Assembly (NCBI GenBank): GCA_030998015.1
Contig: JARWMV010000250.1
Location: 310,001 to 374,000 of the forward strand
Direction: 5' to 3'
DNA length: 64,000 nucleotides
Origin: Ceratorhiza oryzae-sativae
Taxonomy: Eukaryota; Basidiomycota; Agaricomycetes; Cantharellales; Ceratobasidiaceae
Part shown: positions 47,878 to 59,805 of the stretch, in pieces
Numbering within the stretch: the stretch's first letter is position 1
Layout of the letters: the number at the start of each line of letters is the position of its first letter
Notes under the pieces: model-generated
What the model was told of the DNA's origin: nothing
Databases searched by the model: none
The model's input: the letters and a program-made list of their open reading frames with translations, nothing else
Program-made: the position numbers and the translations under genes

Positions 47878-49025
47878 TCATCTCTCCCCCTTGCCCCTCA
47901 GTCGCGCACCGAACCATAATAATGCCATACCAACAGTCCAGAAAACTATGACCTGGAACGCGCGGTGCACCCACACAGGTGTAGGGTATGCACATACTGA
48001 TAGCATTACACCGAAACCCCCGATAAGATATGTTCCGAAAATAGATGAAGGCTTTTCGGTAGTCATCGCCACGGCACTACACAAAAAGCGTTCAATGTCT
48101 TTGATTTCGAAATTGATACAAACATAGCACTTACTACGCGACGGCTCCTAACCCGGCACAGCCTCTCCTCCCCAGGACCGTTGCGACCGTTCGCTGGCCG
48201 GCAATCATGTCCGCCTCGATATCAGCTGCGGCTCCCAGTGCATGAACGGAAGCTGTCACGAGGCCTAGGACGAGTCCTTTCGATGGAATATCCGTGATAT
48301 CCCATCGACGACCAACCAATGCACAACAGGAGGAGAACCCGACGAACCAAGACAACCAGACAATCAAGCCATTGGACACTGAATCGAGGATCGGAACTTC
48401 CTTGAATCTAAAAGGTGGCGCAGAGTACATCCAGCCGAGAGCAACAAGGGCGGCTGTAGAGAGTGCGGGCACGTGTTTGCCACAACCCCAAATTGGAAGG
48501 CGCACACAGGTATGGCAAAAGAGAGACCCCCAGAGTTAGAGCGGAAGATGTAACTGCTGCTCGATATACAAAAGCATGGTGGGCTGGCGGCAGGATAGTA
48601 CCCTCGAGTGATGTGGTAGATTTTCGAGGATTCAATAAGTCGGAAGTGTAGTCATAAACGTCATTTATCCCGAAAACAACTTATCACGTAGATGATAGAC
48701 AACGTCAGCAAGTGGGGTGTTTATGGATATGGATACGCACCTATGCATAGAGGGAAGCTTAGTGTAAAAATCTGCGCTAGGCAAACGACCAACAAGCCGG
48801 ACGAGTTTGGAATTGACCCAGAGTGAATAGCGCCGATTCCGTACAATATGGGACCAAATGTCCAGCCTGGAGGTCGACTAGATTTGACGAGCATAACCGT
48901 ATGTTGCCAGAGAGTCGGGTTCGGCGCACGTGCCGCGGAGGTCACAATCGAAGTTACACTCTCTAATGCCCAGGTGAGTCGCAATCAAAGCCGTAAATTC
49001 ATTTATCGAGCGTACCATAGTTCAT
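47878..49025 (-). CDS. UbiA-family prenyltransferase, about 307 aa
   Basis: Integral membrane prenyltransferase. Five exons on the minus strand: 49,016-49,025; 48,741-48,962; 48,506-48,679; 48,135-48,453; 47,878-48,076. They total 924 nt with no stop inside. The first Asp-rich motif is GINDVYDYTSDLLNPRK (NDxxDxxxD). The second is AAADIEADMIAGQRTVATVL (DxxxD). Both bind the Mg-diphosphate of the prenyl donor. Hydrophobic helices include LLVVCLAQIFTLSFPL and NGLIVWLSWFVGFS. Acceptor and product cannot be told; family members act in ubiquinone, heme, archaeal-type lipid and meroterpenoid synthesis. No cluster partner is obvious. Confidence 0.85.
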
Positions 49026-49390
49026 AATCTTGTCAGCGAGTTGTCGTGGCTGGGACTGGAAAGGACACGTAGCTAACAGATCGAGACACGGCTTCACAAG
49101 CAAATAAGGTTAAGTTAGATAATACTGAGTACGCCCGCAAGCAGTATCCTTCTCGGTAAGTGTGTAGTGGTGCGGGCCGTTTCAAAGGGGGCTCGGGTTG
49201 GGCTCGGTCACGCCGTCGTAGCCGAGTTTAGATTCAGCAGCTGGCGAATGTGATTGATCTAGCTATTGCAAATTCAGAAACGGTTTTCCCTGATGGGCGC
49301 TAGCTCAAAATGTTGTGAAAAAGTCCCCTCAGTAAATGGCGCATACCCTGGCAACAGGACACACACAAGAGACGAGCTATGAACTAAATC
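49026..49390. other. Intergenic, no gene seen
   Basis: It contains the promoter of the UbiA gene. Nothing else is recognised. Confidence 0.4.
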
Positions 49391-49848
49391 AATCGGGCAA
49401 AAGTGGCGCGCAGGATGGTGAGCTCCACGCAAGAAAGTAACAAGGCATGAAAATGAGCGACATCAACAGAGAAACGCATATATCTCGATACAGGACGCAC
49501 CTGTGGCCACAAGGTTGGGCACAGACCATGTAAATACCTCCCCAATCTCCAATAAATTTGCACTTTGGAAGTTGAGCTGTATATGGACGAGTTAGAGCGT
49601 TGTGGATAGTAACCTCCCGGTAGAGCAGATGTGACCAATTCGTTTTCGGCTGGATTGCTGTGCCTAGAAGTGTGCTTTTTGGGCCCGAAATATCTTTTGG
49701 TACTCTGAGTGATGTTCGCACGATTCTCATAGCTACAGGTGCGTTCCGTATCGAGATATATGTGTTTCTTTGTTGGTGTGGCTCATTTTCATGGCTTGTT
49801 ACTTTCTTGCGTGGAGCTCACCATCCTGCGAGCTATTTTTGCCCGATT
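49391..49848. repeat. Inverted repeat, 114-bp arms
   Basis: The plus strand at 49,391-49,504 and the reverse complement of 49,735-49,848 match along about 114 bp at roughly 90%, sharing GTGAGCTCCACGCAAGAAAG and GCATGAAAATGAG. The spacer is about 230 bp and non-coding. Differences are mainly transitions. It could be a foldback element or the ends of a short DNA transposon. No target duplication was recognised. Confidence 0.7.
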
Positions 49849-50439
49849 GCGTTGGTACATAGTTTGTCTGTGTCTTGTTGCCGATATATGTGCCATTTAC
49901 TGATGCGACTTGTTCACAAAATTTTGAGCTAGCACCCATCAGGAAAAACTGTTTGTGAATCTGCAATAAGCGCTGGACGGGGTTCGCATTTTGCTGAACA
50001 ATACTTGGTCTCTGGAAACAAAGGGTACGAACGACAGGTATAACAGAGGGATAATCATAAATTTCCTCGGAGAAGGCACTTTCTGATATTTCGTATTGGA
50101 CCGAATTGGCACCGCCCTAGGACTTCACGCATCGGCCCATTCCTGCAGCAACCACCGGCTCTTCTCAGATCTATACTGAACGAGCTCCGTGCTCATATCG
50201 ATGTTATATCGATGTTGTTCCTTTTCTCTCCGTCTGTCGTCCGATATTCATGTCTTAACTCCATACGTAAATACACTAGCTAGATACACCCGTTTATTCT
50301 CCGTTGTCTCGTATATATAAATGAATGAACTTGTCGCCTAAATTCATAAGCGACTTTTACCTGTTTACTTGTGTGCCTTATTCCTCGAGCTTAATCGCTT
50401 TTTACACTTCGCTAAGTACACTCGAAGCGTATCCTACTT
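49849..50439. other. Intergenic, no gene seen
   Basis: AT-rich and stop-dense; short repeats of ATATCGATGTT near 50,200. Confidence 0.4.
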
Positions 50440-51545
50440 CGTTCGCTTCAATAATCTAGGGGCGACAATGGGACTAAATTGATTTGGGCGCCTGCACGAG
50501 CTGAAGTTAGGATTACGGATTTACGATTTTGTTGAACACAGCTTACACTCCGAGCCCATTTGGTATGACATCCGTTTCTGGTTGCACTTTCCCAAGGTTG
50601 GGGACTACCTAAAAGACAGCGAGGAGAGTAGCAGCTATGAGGGACATACTTGATTCGGCAAATTGAGCTCCAGGGCATATCCTGAATATAAAAATGAGTA
50701 ACATAAGCTGGCTGTGTGTGTGATCAATACTTGCTGTCGGCTGAAGCCAAAGATGGGAGCGGTTGGAAGACAAGGATACTTGAATCTGTGGGGGCCAAAT
50801 GTTCGAGGCTCTAGATACACCGAAGAATAGTTGGTAATTGCCCTACGAAACACAGTATTATGCTCAAGGACTAGTTTATGAGTGGAAGGCGGAAGGCATA
50901 CCAAACGTTACCGATCCTACCGAATAAGACAAATTGAACCGATTCAAAGCTAACCGATATACGTGTAAACGTACTTGCGCCATTGTCACCTTCGGAATCC
51001 CGTATCATTTGTATGTGCATGCATACATAAGGAACACCTACGACAAAGTGAAGTTTGCTAAGTGATCCCCAATTTTCCGCGATATAGTATAACACACCCA
51101 ACGGTGGCGGCGAGTGCCATCTGAGCGATTCTTTCAGTTCGCAATCCAGATAAGGTGGTGAATCGCAGTCGCTCGGTTCGGGCAGGCGGCTATCCCCAAC
51201 AACTAAATCAAGTTCAGCTCGAAACCTTTGCTTGAATATCGGGGTGCATGGTCATGGGTTCGACAAACTTGCTACCGTCTGGATGGCAATGAGTTGTTTC
51301 ATGTACTAATTGAACGATCCGACATTTGCATACCGTTTCAGCTCCTGCTGTTCGCAGGTGAAATACATTTCGTAAGTAGGCGAGCTGAATGGGTGTGAAT
51401 ACACGAACCTGCATATATCCCACCGGTGGCCCACGTGATTATATCTTCTTCGGCCTCGAGATCGTACAGTGGGTTGATCGAAATGTTGGTCAAAAGATCT
51501 TCAACCATTGAGCGGGACGCTGCTCCTGATGCCTAAATATTCGTA
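50440..51545 (-). pseudogene. Cytochrome P450, C-terminal half, probably decayed
   Basis: Read on the minus strand in shifting frames: MVEDLLTNISINPLYDLEAE EDI (about 51,440-51,510); AGAET of the I helix (about 51,340); MHPDIQAKV then RAELDLVVGDSRLPEPSDCD (about 51,190-51,250); the ExxR helix ELKESLRWHSPPPLG (about 51,100-51,147); EPRTFGPHRF (about 50,790-50,815); and the heme loop PIFGFSRQ, then after an intron CPGAQFAESS (about 50,650-50,760). The heme-ligand Cys is kept. One extra T follows QAKV (AAGGTTTCGA), putting a stop in frame, and I find no N-terminal half upstream. Likely a remnant, unless splicing is unusual. Confidence 0.65.
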
Positions 51546-52541
51546 TTCTCAACGCAATGGAGCCTGACCATTATTATCTTTGCTTGCCATTTGTATTTTT
51601 GTCCATTCGAGCGACCCATTGAAAAGCCTATCTTTTTCCATCTCCCATGCATGAGCCTTGCGTTTCTATTTTGCGCCAGGAAACCACAAGGGTATATATT
51701 TAATCCATGGAATGACGTTTACATAGAAATCTAAATGGGTTTAACAAATTCGGATTAGACAAACACAAACGGCATAGCGTTCCATTGGCACTGACTGCTT
51801 GTGGAAGCCGCTTGACAGGCTTTGTCAACGGCAGTCTCTATCAGCTCAACTCAATCATTGACCGGGTAGGATACTTCATATCCGTACAAACAAGACAGAA
51901 TGGCAACTGCTGTCGTCCTACCATTGAATTTATTTCAACCCCTAACGCTTTTGGATTTCAACCAAATAAGCGAAACTCACCACCTGAATTTTAACGAAAC
52001 TTCATCAGGGTTATTAAGCAGCATGTGGATTGAAAACCTTGTGTGATATTCCATCTTCGACTAAAGGTCTTTGCAGAAGGTGGGGTACAGCGCGGCTTGT
52101 GAAAATTTGCGTTATTTCTTCCAGCGTTCACCATAGCGAAGGAAGGCGGTTTTATTTACACAACCGGTCCTTCAAGCCAGTGCTCGTTGAGTATTGGAAT
52201 CTACTTGCAACAAAGTTACCTACAATCTCCTGTCGTTGAGCATAGGAAGTTCGGTGCGATCTGGGTGACGAACTAGACTTAGACCAGCACAAAAACAATC
52301 CTGTTGAAGAAAGAAAGAAAATATTGCAAAACATGCTGCATCACGGCGATCAATGGCAAGGTAAGGCGCTTTAAGTTATCGTCGCGGCCCGACCACGATG
52401 TTAGTGGCGTAATTGCAAATTCCTGGCTAGCGCCGGCTATCACAGGGACACGACGCCCAGATATACCCGCTTCCATCAGATGGATTTCCACCAAGACAAC
52501 CAGAGCTCTTCCACCCGTAGGTCAACCGCCCTGCGATCTAC
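51546..52541. other. Intergenic, no gene seen
   Basis: This is where the N-terminal half of the P450 would be expected on the minus strand, but no P450-like reading was found. Confidence 0.4.
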
Positions 52542-53502
52542 ATGACCACTATTTCACCCCTCTACACCTCTCTTGACCCGACAGGCGAGCCACTCGCAAG
52601 CCAGTCTAAGAACGATGACGAAGCATCGCCAGATCGTTTGAATGAAATGCTGGAGCGTATTGCAGAAGGTGCGTACTTCTTCTGGCTCTTGCTTCTTGTT
52701 CCTCTCTCACGGTCTAATCATACAGCAATGGAACCAATAATGCGCCCATTGGCTCCGGTGACCAAGATTGCAAGGCTACTTACCACTGGTTACCAATCGG
52801 AAGATGCTCAACGACGGTATGCCTTGTGTTTGTTCGAGGAATATGATTTACTTAGCTCTCCTTCATTGGAAAGCTTGGAGAAACGGGCTGATTGGGGACG
52901 GTTCCGAAAGGTTTTGATGATCAAGTTGCAAAACATTGGTGTTGTTGTAGGTGAATTAAGTTTTTCTATGAAAAGTTTCACTAATCATGCGATTTGTTGA
53001 AGTCTGGCTTATTGCTTGCGTGAGTCACCGTTCGATTTTTGAAGCAAGAAGAAAAAGGATTATCCAAAACCATTGCTAGAGCGAATACAAACCTGCTGTG
53101 CATGGGCCCGACTCGACGAATCACTTACGTGACTTGCTTGGCGTCTATTTATATGAGCCTTATGTCGATCATATTTGGGTTACTCTGTCTGTGGTCGATT
53201 ATTGGTGTCCACCCTTCTCGCCTTCGAGTGGGTGTTCCAAATGGTGTTTGATTTATTACTAACGTTTTTGATAGGAGCTATCTAAACAGACAGTTCTGTT
53301 TTACTACCTAAACTCAACTCCTTCATTGTTTGGTGGAGCTTCTGCCCTTGCATTTTTTGTTGCTGTTGGAGCATGGGTTTGGCTAGAAACAGATCAGGGC
53401 ATTGCAACCAAAATACTGGTTGTCCTACTTAGTGCTGCATTGATGGGAAATGCTGGAGCATGTTTTGTACTTGGGGCTATCAACTGGGAGGCAGAACCCT
53501 GA
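52542..53502 (+). CDS. Small multi-pass membrane protein, family unknown
   Basis: Exons about 52,542-668, 52,726-946, 53,003-019, 53,074-195 and 53,275-502. The first two encode a soluble part (MTTISPLYTSLDPTGEP; RLLTTGYQSEDAQRRYALCL; YDLLSSPSLESLEKRADWGR). The later exons encode hydrophobic helices: IGVVSGLLLA, ITYVTCLASIYMSLMSIIFG, ASALAFFVAVGAWVWL and ILVVLLSAALMGNAGACFVL, ending NWEAEP. The third and fourth exon borders are uncertain. The last exon has no CpG although earlier exons do, and the transposon island starts right after the stop. Confidence 0.6.
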
Positions 53503-54136
53503 ACAAATTAGTGCAATGGTATTGCTCTGTTGTATTATATACTGAATGCAGCAGACTTGGGAATTCCATAACAAAGCTCAGGTTGGGAGCTGTAAGAGAA
53601 TACCAATTTTCATCCTTTACTCATTTGGTCTCTGTTGTCATGGCAACAAGTCAAGCAGGGGTAGGCAGGGCCCAGGGAGCTTGGCAGTGGCAGCAACACA
53701 AGGAGGGGCAGTAAAGCAGCAATGACAACACATCATGCAACAAGGAGTAAAGGAGGTGTCATCCATCCATTGCCAACTAACTTTTGATCTGCATCAAATT
53801 GTAGCCATACATATAAATTTGACCATACATGCTGTTTTTTGAGCCTCCCAGAGCAAAATGAGACAATTGCTTCAGAAAAATTGTTGTTTTAGAGTACTTG
53901 AACATGAATATATGCCTCAGTCTGTTCCCTGCATGCAGGAAAAAAACTTTAAAGCTCAGGTTCACTCAGGGAAAAACCAGGGTTGGGTTGGGCTGTGGCT
54001 GGGCTGTGGCTTGACTGTGGCTAACTGATTTTGTCTTAGAGGCTCATTACATGAGCCACAGGCTCCAGGGTTGCTGCAACCATAGCAGAATAGACAAAAT
54101 GAATAAATCAAATGGTATCAAGAGTTGTTAACAAGT
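53503..54136. other. CpG-free transposon-like DNA, not assigned
   Basis: Part of a tract from about 53,265 to 54,540 in which I see no CpG. It includes repeated GGGTTGGGCTGTGGCT-like stretches near 53,980. No coding motif and no recognisable LTR ends. Confidence 0.5.
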
Positions 54137-54167
54137 TGTCACAACCTCTGAAAGTGGTTGTTGGACT

Positions 54168-54363
54168 CTCAGCAAAAACCTGTGGGGGTAATGGTGTGTA
54201 ATTAGGCATAAGGAGGGGTAATGAAAACAGGGGTGTAGTAATGGTGTCATTATGCCAAATTACACTGGTGTAATGGGATAATGACAGATAATTATGTGTC
54301 ATTTCATGGAATTACACCATTACTACACCCCCCTGTTTCATTACACCTCAAGTTTTTCCTGAG
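54168..54363. mobile_element. Foldback/MITE-like insertion, about 196 bp
   Basis: It interrupts LTR3. The ends are imperfect inverted repeats (CTCAGCAAAAACCTG and the complement of AAGTTTTTCCTGAG). The interior is strongly palindromic: GGGGTAATGAAAACAGGGG on the left mirrors CCCCCCTGTTTCATTACACC on the right. No ORF. Confidence 0.65.
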
Positions 54364-54635
54364 CTTGCTTTACAAGTGGCTGATGCCCTGAATGGGTCTG
54401 GACTATGTCCTGACTACTGCTGATGTGTGGCCTGTCTTGGCTTGATGCCTTGTGTGTGTCTATGTCTTGTGGCTTGACACCATATGCACTTTATGTGCTG
54501 GTGCCTGATGGACAGCCATTGCTGAGTAAGCAACTGTGGGCGGCAGCTAAGTCAGGTGCTTAGGGCTGGGGCTTGCAACATGGCCTTTACTCAAGGCCCT
54601 TCTAGCTGTTGCTTAAGCTAGTAAGTCAGCTAGGG

Positions 54636-55944
54636 TGTTACGGGTTAGGGTACACTTGAATATCTAGAGCTTAAGCAAATGTAGATATGTTAGTATACAC
54701 TAATCGTACTCAATACTTCTTAGACTAGAGTAAGAAGGCTCAAAATAGTTGCAATGCGATCAAGTAACACTCAAGGTAGTCTTAATCTTTCACAGTGTAA
54801 ACTGACTAATTTATAGGTATAAAGAGCAAGACTACTATGGTCAGGTTCCCTTAGATATCTTAAATGTAGTTCAGCCCTAGTTGCTTGGACTAACTGATAC
54901 TAATCTTAATACTAGGCTTAAGCGATAGCTTATAGGATAGATGGTGGGCTGCCTAATGCGTGTACTTCCTCAGCTACAGGTACTTAGATTTCCTCTAATA
55001 GCTGGTACTTAATGTCACGCTCAATCAGGCAATATTGTATCCTTATATATCTCTGTATATAAGATACAATGACTCAGACAGTATATAACTAATATGGTAC
55101 TTTATTCCTCAGTACTAGTTATATAAGAAATCACACACAGACAAGAGAAATAGAAAGAGAAAAAGAAACCAATAACCAGTCTGGGTTGAGTAGAGGAGGG
55201 AAGGTGGTCTGGAAGGGCCTCAGAGGAGGTCCTTTTATACCCTGAGGAGGGCATTCCAGAGCCAAATAGATACATGCATGCCAGTGCGATCATCAAAAGA
55301 GGGTACTGCTATACTTGGGGTACACCCTAGCCCAGTATAGGATAAAAGAGTAAAGACAGGGTGTGGATCAAAGGCATTGATGCATCTGAGACCTGCTATT
55401 GGCTTGTAGATCATATTATCATAGTATATACATGTAATGAATGGAGGCTACATCTCAGTGAGCCATAAAGTGAGTCAGAGAAGCTTCTGGATCAATTTGG
55501 GAAGCTCTCCTGACTCACTGGAGTCATTAGATCTTGATTGATGGTCCAGTAAGATTCTAATGATCTTCGGGCCGTTCCGGCGCGAGGATCCGGTGGATCG
55601 CGACGATCTTCGGGCAGCAGATACCGCCGAAGATTAGCTATCGATAGAGCACAAGATCGCTTTGATAGCGTAAGCGGTTGCCGAGATATGAGCGGTGCGA
55701 TGTTGTAATCAATATCTCCTGATAAGAGGAAATATCGCAACCTCTGTATCTCTCTGAGATCTTATCGTAAAAACTTAATAAAATATGCGTTGGAGAGCGG
55801 GAAATTTGTACTATTTAATGAAACAGAAAATAGTACAATTCAGAGTGCATACAAATTCGAGTATTTCACAATTTAATTACAGAGGCATCACTTGAGGTTG
55901 GCAGAGCAGACTAAAATAATAGAAAATGTTAGTGATCCATAACA
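54636..55944. mobile_element. Solo LTR-like unit of 1,309 bp, family LTR4
   Basis: The ends are TGTTA and TAACA, flanked by the perfect 5-bp duplication TAGGG (54,631-54,635 and 55,945-55,949). It sits cleanly inside LTR3. TATA-like sequences are present (TCCTTATATATC about 55,040; CCTTTTATACCC about 55,235). No ORF with known motifs. TGTTA...TAACA ends are common in Copia LTRs, but the parent is not in the window. Its 55,565-55,800 section is CpG-rich, unlike everything around it. Confidence 0.8.
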
Positions 55945-56699
55945 TAGGGACTGTTCTTCACACTGGATGCTTTAGAGGGGAATTGACAAGGTAGAGCAAG
56001 CTGGGGTAGACTGGTTTGCTCTCCTTGCTTTTATACCATTCTAACCAAGGGAGTGACTAAGCGTTCATGCAGGATGAGTAATAATGAATGGCAGTGATCA
56101 GTAGGGCTGGGAATGGGTCATCTGTTCCCAGTCATCACCCAGGCCCACCCACTGTGGGCATTGATGGGTGATGCAGTGGGCAAGTCCAACTGGGCTGTGC
56201 TGATGAGTAAGAAAATCCAGCCTTGTCTGGACAGGTATTGGTTATACCTGGGCTACTGGTGCTTAGTAAAATCCCAAAGGAATCATGCCTTGATGTGCTT
56301 GATGTGAATGACTCAAAATCATTATAAATGTTACAGATATGATAGAATATACAGGAAGTCACTAGAAACACAAATCAGTATATGTAAGGCCCAGGCTGGA
56401 GCATCCAAGTTGTAACTCTGCTCAAGATATATCTCTTTGGCACAACCCTCTTGCCCAACACAGTGCTGTTGTCTGCAACTCCTTTGCTTTCAGACACTGA
56501 AATCAATAAGCTCAGTGACCAACAGGCTTGGGAACTAGATGGCAATATTGTATGCCATACATAGTATCTTGTGATAGTTCAACATTTCATGTAGATCTGA
56601 CCCAATTAACCATGTGCAGCACTGAAATCATGGAGATCAGATGTTTACAACCACTATGACATGTCAAGAGAGTGTCTCCTCAATGATTACAGTGAGCAA

Positions 56700-57226
56700 T
56701 GTCATGGCCTAGACCATGAGCACAGATTTATTCCAATTTATTATGATTTATCTTATCTCTATTTTTCCACTTTCATGGACAAGTCCTGTTTATTCAGATA
56801 TATGCATAGAATTATTGACTCAGTCATGTGACCTTGTTGTTGTTGACCATTGTTGATGTATTCCAGAATATTCTGTTGACATGGCACCACTTCTGTTATC
56901 ATACAATTCTGTCTGGATTCCTATTTCACATGTACTGCCTCACCTTTGAATATGTAAGGGAGAGTCTGAGAGCCTTAAGCCTCAGAACTCAACCTCCTGT
57001 CAATATCCTACCTTCTACCTGAGCAGTCACCAAGCCAATCAGTCTCTGCCCAGTGCTCTTTAGCACAAGCACATCTCTCATACTCTCTTGTGTGTTGTCA
57101 CACTCTCCCTCTTCACTTCATGTCCCCTTCTAGACATTGCAGTTCAACCTTTGGCCATCATAGCCTATAGGTCTGCCTTTGCCTCACCAGTGTTAGGCCT
57201 TATTGTTCAGGTCATTGGCTCTGACA
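56700..57226 (+). mobile_element. Old solo LTR1 inside the hAT element
   Basis: It starts TGTCATGGCCTAGACCATGA and ends GGCTCTGACA, about 527 bp, opposite in orientation to the intact Gypsy element. It is strongly diverged. Flanks AGCAA and AGTGG do not match. Right after it the hAT reading frame starts (WYIQFKFTCKT). Confidence 0.7.
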
Positions 57227-58834
57227 AGTGGTATATTCAATTCAAGTTTACTTGCAAAACTGACCCCAAAAACCACACACCTCACTACCAAGCTCAAAAG
57301 GATACATCTCAAGGGACCAACAACTTACAGTGAGGGGTCAAGAGTTGTAAGAAATGTAATCAGAGCCATTGCACTCTTAAGCCTGCCTCTTCTCAGGAGT
57401 TTTCAGTTGCTCAGTTCTGCACTATTCTTGCTTTATGGAGTGCTCAAAATCACTGTCCTTTCAAGCTAGTTCAAGATGAACTTTTCTGTCTGCTAATTGA
57501 CAAGCTTTGTCCTGGTACTTTACTCCCTGACTACACTACTCTCAGTGCAGACATTCAGCACTTATATTGTGATAACGTCACATCTATCATACAGTATTTT
57601 GAGGTAAATATCATCATCCTATATCATGGTATGTATCACTTACAGCCTGCATTACAGGGGGTGGATAATGTTCACTTGGCACTGGATGGTTGGACAGCAC
57701 CAACATCTCACTCCTGCCTTGGGGTGGTTGTAGTCTGGCAGTGTTATGGCCAACTTTGCTGAGCTACCTTAGAGTTCATTCTATTAGTAAAATATAAGTG
57801 CATCCCCACTCAAGAATCATTTGCTGATTATGGATATAAGCTTAAAAAACAAGCACACTGGAGCATACATTGCTCAGAAGACAGCAGAGTGCTTGAACAA
57901 ATATAAACTTGGTTTGAAGGTCAGTCAAATATTGAATTACCTGTGCATATACCTTGTTGATGTAATTTGAAACACAGCTTTTGACTGTTTGCATGGGCAA
58001 TGCCAGCAATAATGATACATTTACTGACACATTGCAAGACCATTTTGCTTCTTTTGGAGGAGTGCTTGCTTGTGTTCAATGTGCAGTGCATATAGTCAAC
58101 CTTATGGCTAAAGTAAGTCAGTCTCTAGTATTGTCTTTAACTACTAACATACTGGCATTTAGGTGTATTCATAACATCAACACAACCAAAACAGAAACTC
58201 AAGAAGGTGCCTACTCCACCCATTCCAGCTAAACAAGTCCAGGGTAGTAAAGGTAATACCATTAATGCCCCTGTACCCAAGCCTTGCCAGGATGATGCAG
58301 AGCATGGGAGCAATGATGAAAGTGATAGTGAAACAGAGGACACCCTTAAGGACATGTTGAAGGACAATCTTGACAAGGATAAGGCCAAGCATGACACTGC
58401 TACAGTAAAGGAATGTGTAGAAAGGGCCTCCTCCAATTTTGAGAAGGATTTCGACATTTCAGTTCCTATGACTGATTGCCAGACAGTGGAGCAGCTTATT
58501 CCAAAGGTGCGTTGAATACCCTTGTCTCTGACCAGGCTGAGCTTAAATGTGTTTCATTCAGATTGCTGGACTTGCAAAGTGTGTGTGCAAATCAGCTGTT
58601 ATACAGCATAGTTTTGAAGAGTACATTTTGCAGATCCCATATCTGAAGGAATCCAAGTGTCAAGCCCTGGCATGTCAAACAGTCACATGTTGGAATACCA
58701 ACCTTGAATGTATTCATAGCCATGTGTATTTTGAGCCAGCTGTAAAGCTAATAACTGCCAATCACAACTTCTCTGTAAAGGCCATGCTGTCACAATTAAG
58801 GCCAAACACTGATGAGGTGATGGCGGACCTATGG

Positions 58835-59360
58835 TGTCAGAGCTACAAACAGGAAGGATGACCCAAACATCTAAGAGGACGATGGGAGACCTATAGGCGA
58901 TGATGCTGGAGGTCTAAGTCACAACATCAAGGGGGCGACATGTGACAAGGAGTAGGGGTGTGATATGATGCAGGGAGGTAGAAGTGTGTGCACTTGTCCT
59001 TAAGAGGACTGGGCAGGGACTATGGACTAAGAGTCACACAGGTAGTAGGAGGGATATGACAGGAGGTCGAGTTCTGAGGCTTAAGGCTCTCAGACTCTCC
59101 CTTTATATATTCATACAACAAGCTATATCAAATACATGAATGATATGAGACAACTATTGTACAATGTAGAAATGGTGCCATGTAACGGAACATTCCAGAA
59201 TATACAAACATGTCATAAACAACAACAAGGTCACATGATCATGTAAGTAATAATCTATGCATATATCTGATTAAATGGGACTTGTCCAAAAAGCAAGAAA
59301 ATAGAAATATAAAATATAGAAAATTATAATAAAATCTGCATCATGGTCTAGGCCATGACA
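58835..59360 (-). mobile_element. Solo LTR1, young copy
   Basis: 526 bp, TGTCAGAGC...GCCATGACA, with the perfect duplication TATGG (58,830-58,834 and 59,361-59,365). Close to the Gypsy LTRs, and it keeps a CpG (TAGGCGATG) where they show CA and TG. It must have arisen by LTR-LTR recombination of a full element. Confidence 0.93.
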
Positions 59361-59428
59361 TATGGGCTATAACAGCCAGAGGTCAAACCACAATGTCTAA
59401 GGTAGAACACACAGTGAGCAAGGGGTTT

Positions 59429-59805
59429 TGTCACGAACTGACACGCATACATCCACTCTACAATATTTTCTTGATTTTCTACATTTTATGAGATCATCTT
59501 CAAAACATACATGCCTTTTATGGTATATCTGTGTCATGTGACTCAGGGAATGTTCCGGACTGGTAACCGAGATGTATTTCAACTCTGATGTGAAATTCCG
59601 CAGTTCCGCAGTCGCTTCTACTGCTTCTATCTCTTATCTGTCGTGACTCACTGTACGGACTTGTTTGTTATGATGTGGCTCGTACTATGTATATAAACCA
59701 GGTCAAGTTCGCAGAGGGCTCCTCAAGAACTTGACCTCTCGTCGAATACAAGTTCTTTTACTCTTCTTACTCTTTTCCTCGTTGCCTGACTTGTCGTCGT
59801 CGACA
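59429..59805 (+). mobile_element. Solo LTR2, young CpG-rich copy
   Basis: 377 bp, TGTCACG...CGTCGACA, with the perfect duplication GGTTT (59,424-59,428 and 59,806-59,810). TATATAA (59,690) is followed by AGGTCAAGTTC (59,700) and GAACTTGACCT (59,727). It is rich in CpG in contrast to its surroundings, so it is a recent arrival. Confidence 0.93.

Larger units (their letters stand above)
54137..56101 (-). mobile_element. LTR3 copy split by a MITE and a 1.3-kb LTR, truncated by hAT
   Basis: Segments 54,137-54,167, 54,364-54,635 and 55,945-56,101 are the reverse complement of the LTR3 copy at 3,851-4,531, in order, including the TATA region (GCTTTTATACC about 56,028). The first gap is a foldback element. 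The second is the TGTTA...TAACA unit with its TAGGG duplication. Similarity stops exactly at 56,101, where the hAT inverted repeat begins. The split copy shows the order of events: LTR3 was there first. Confidence 0.8.

Noticed and set aside
48454..48505. A frameshift in the UbiA gene
   Set aside because: An intron (donor gtgcgc, acceptor ctacag) joins LLPYLS to ALVALGWMY in frame, and the total is exactly 308 codons.
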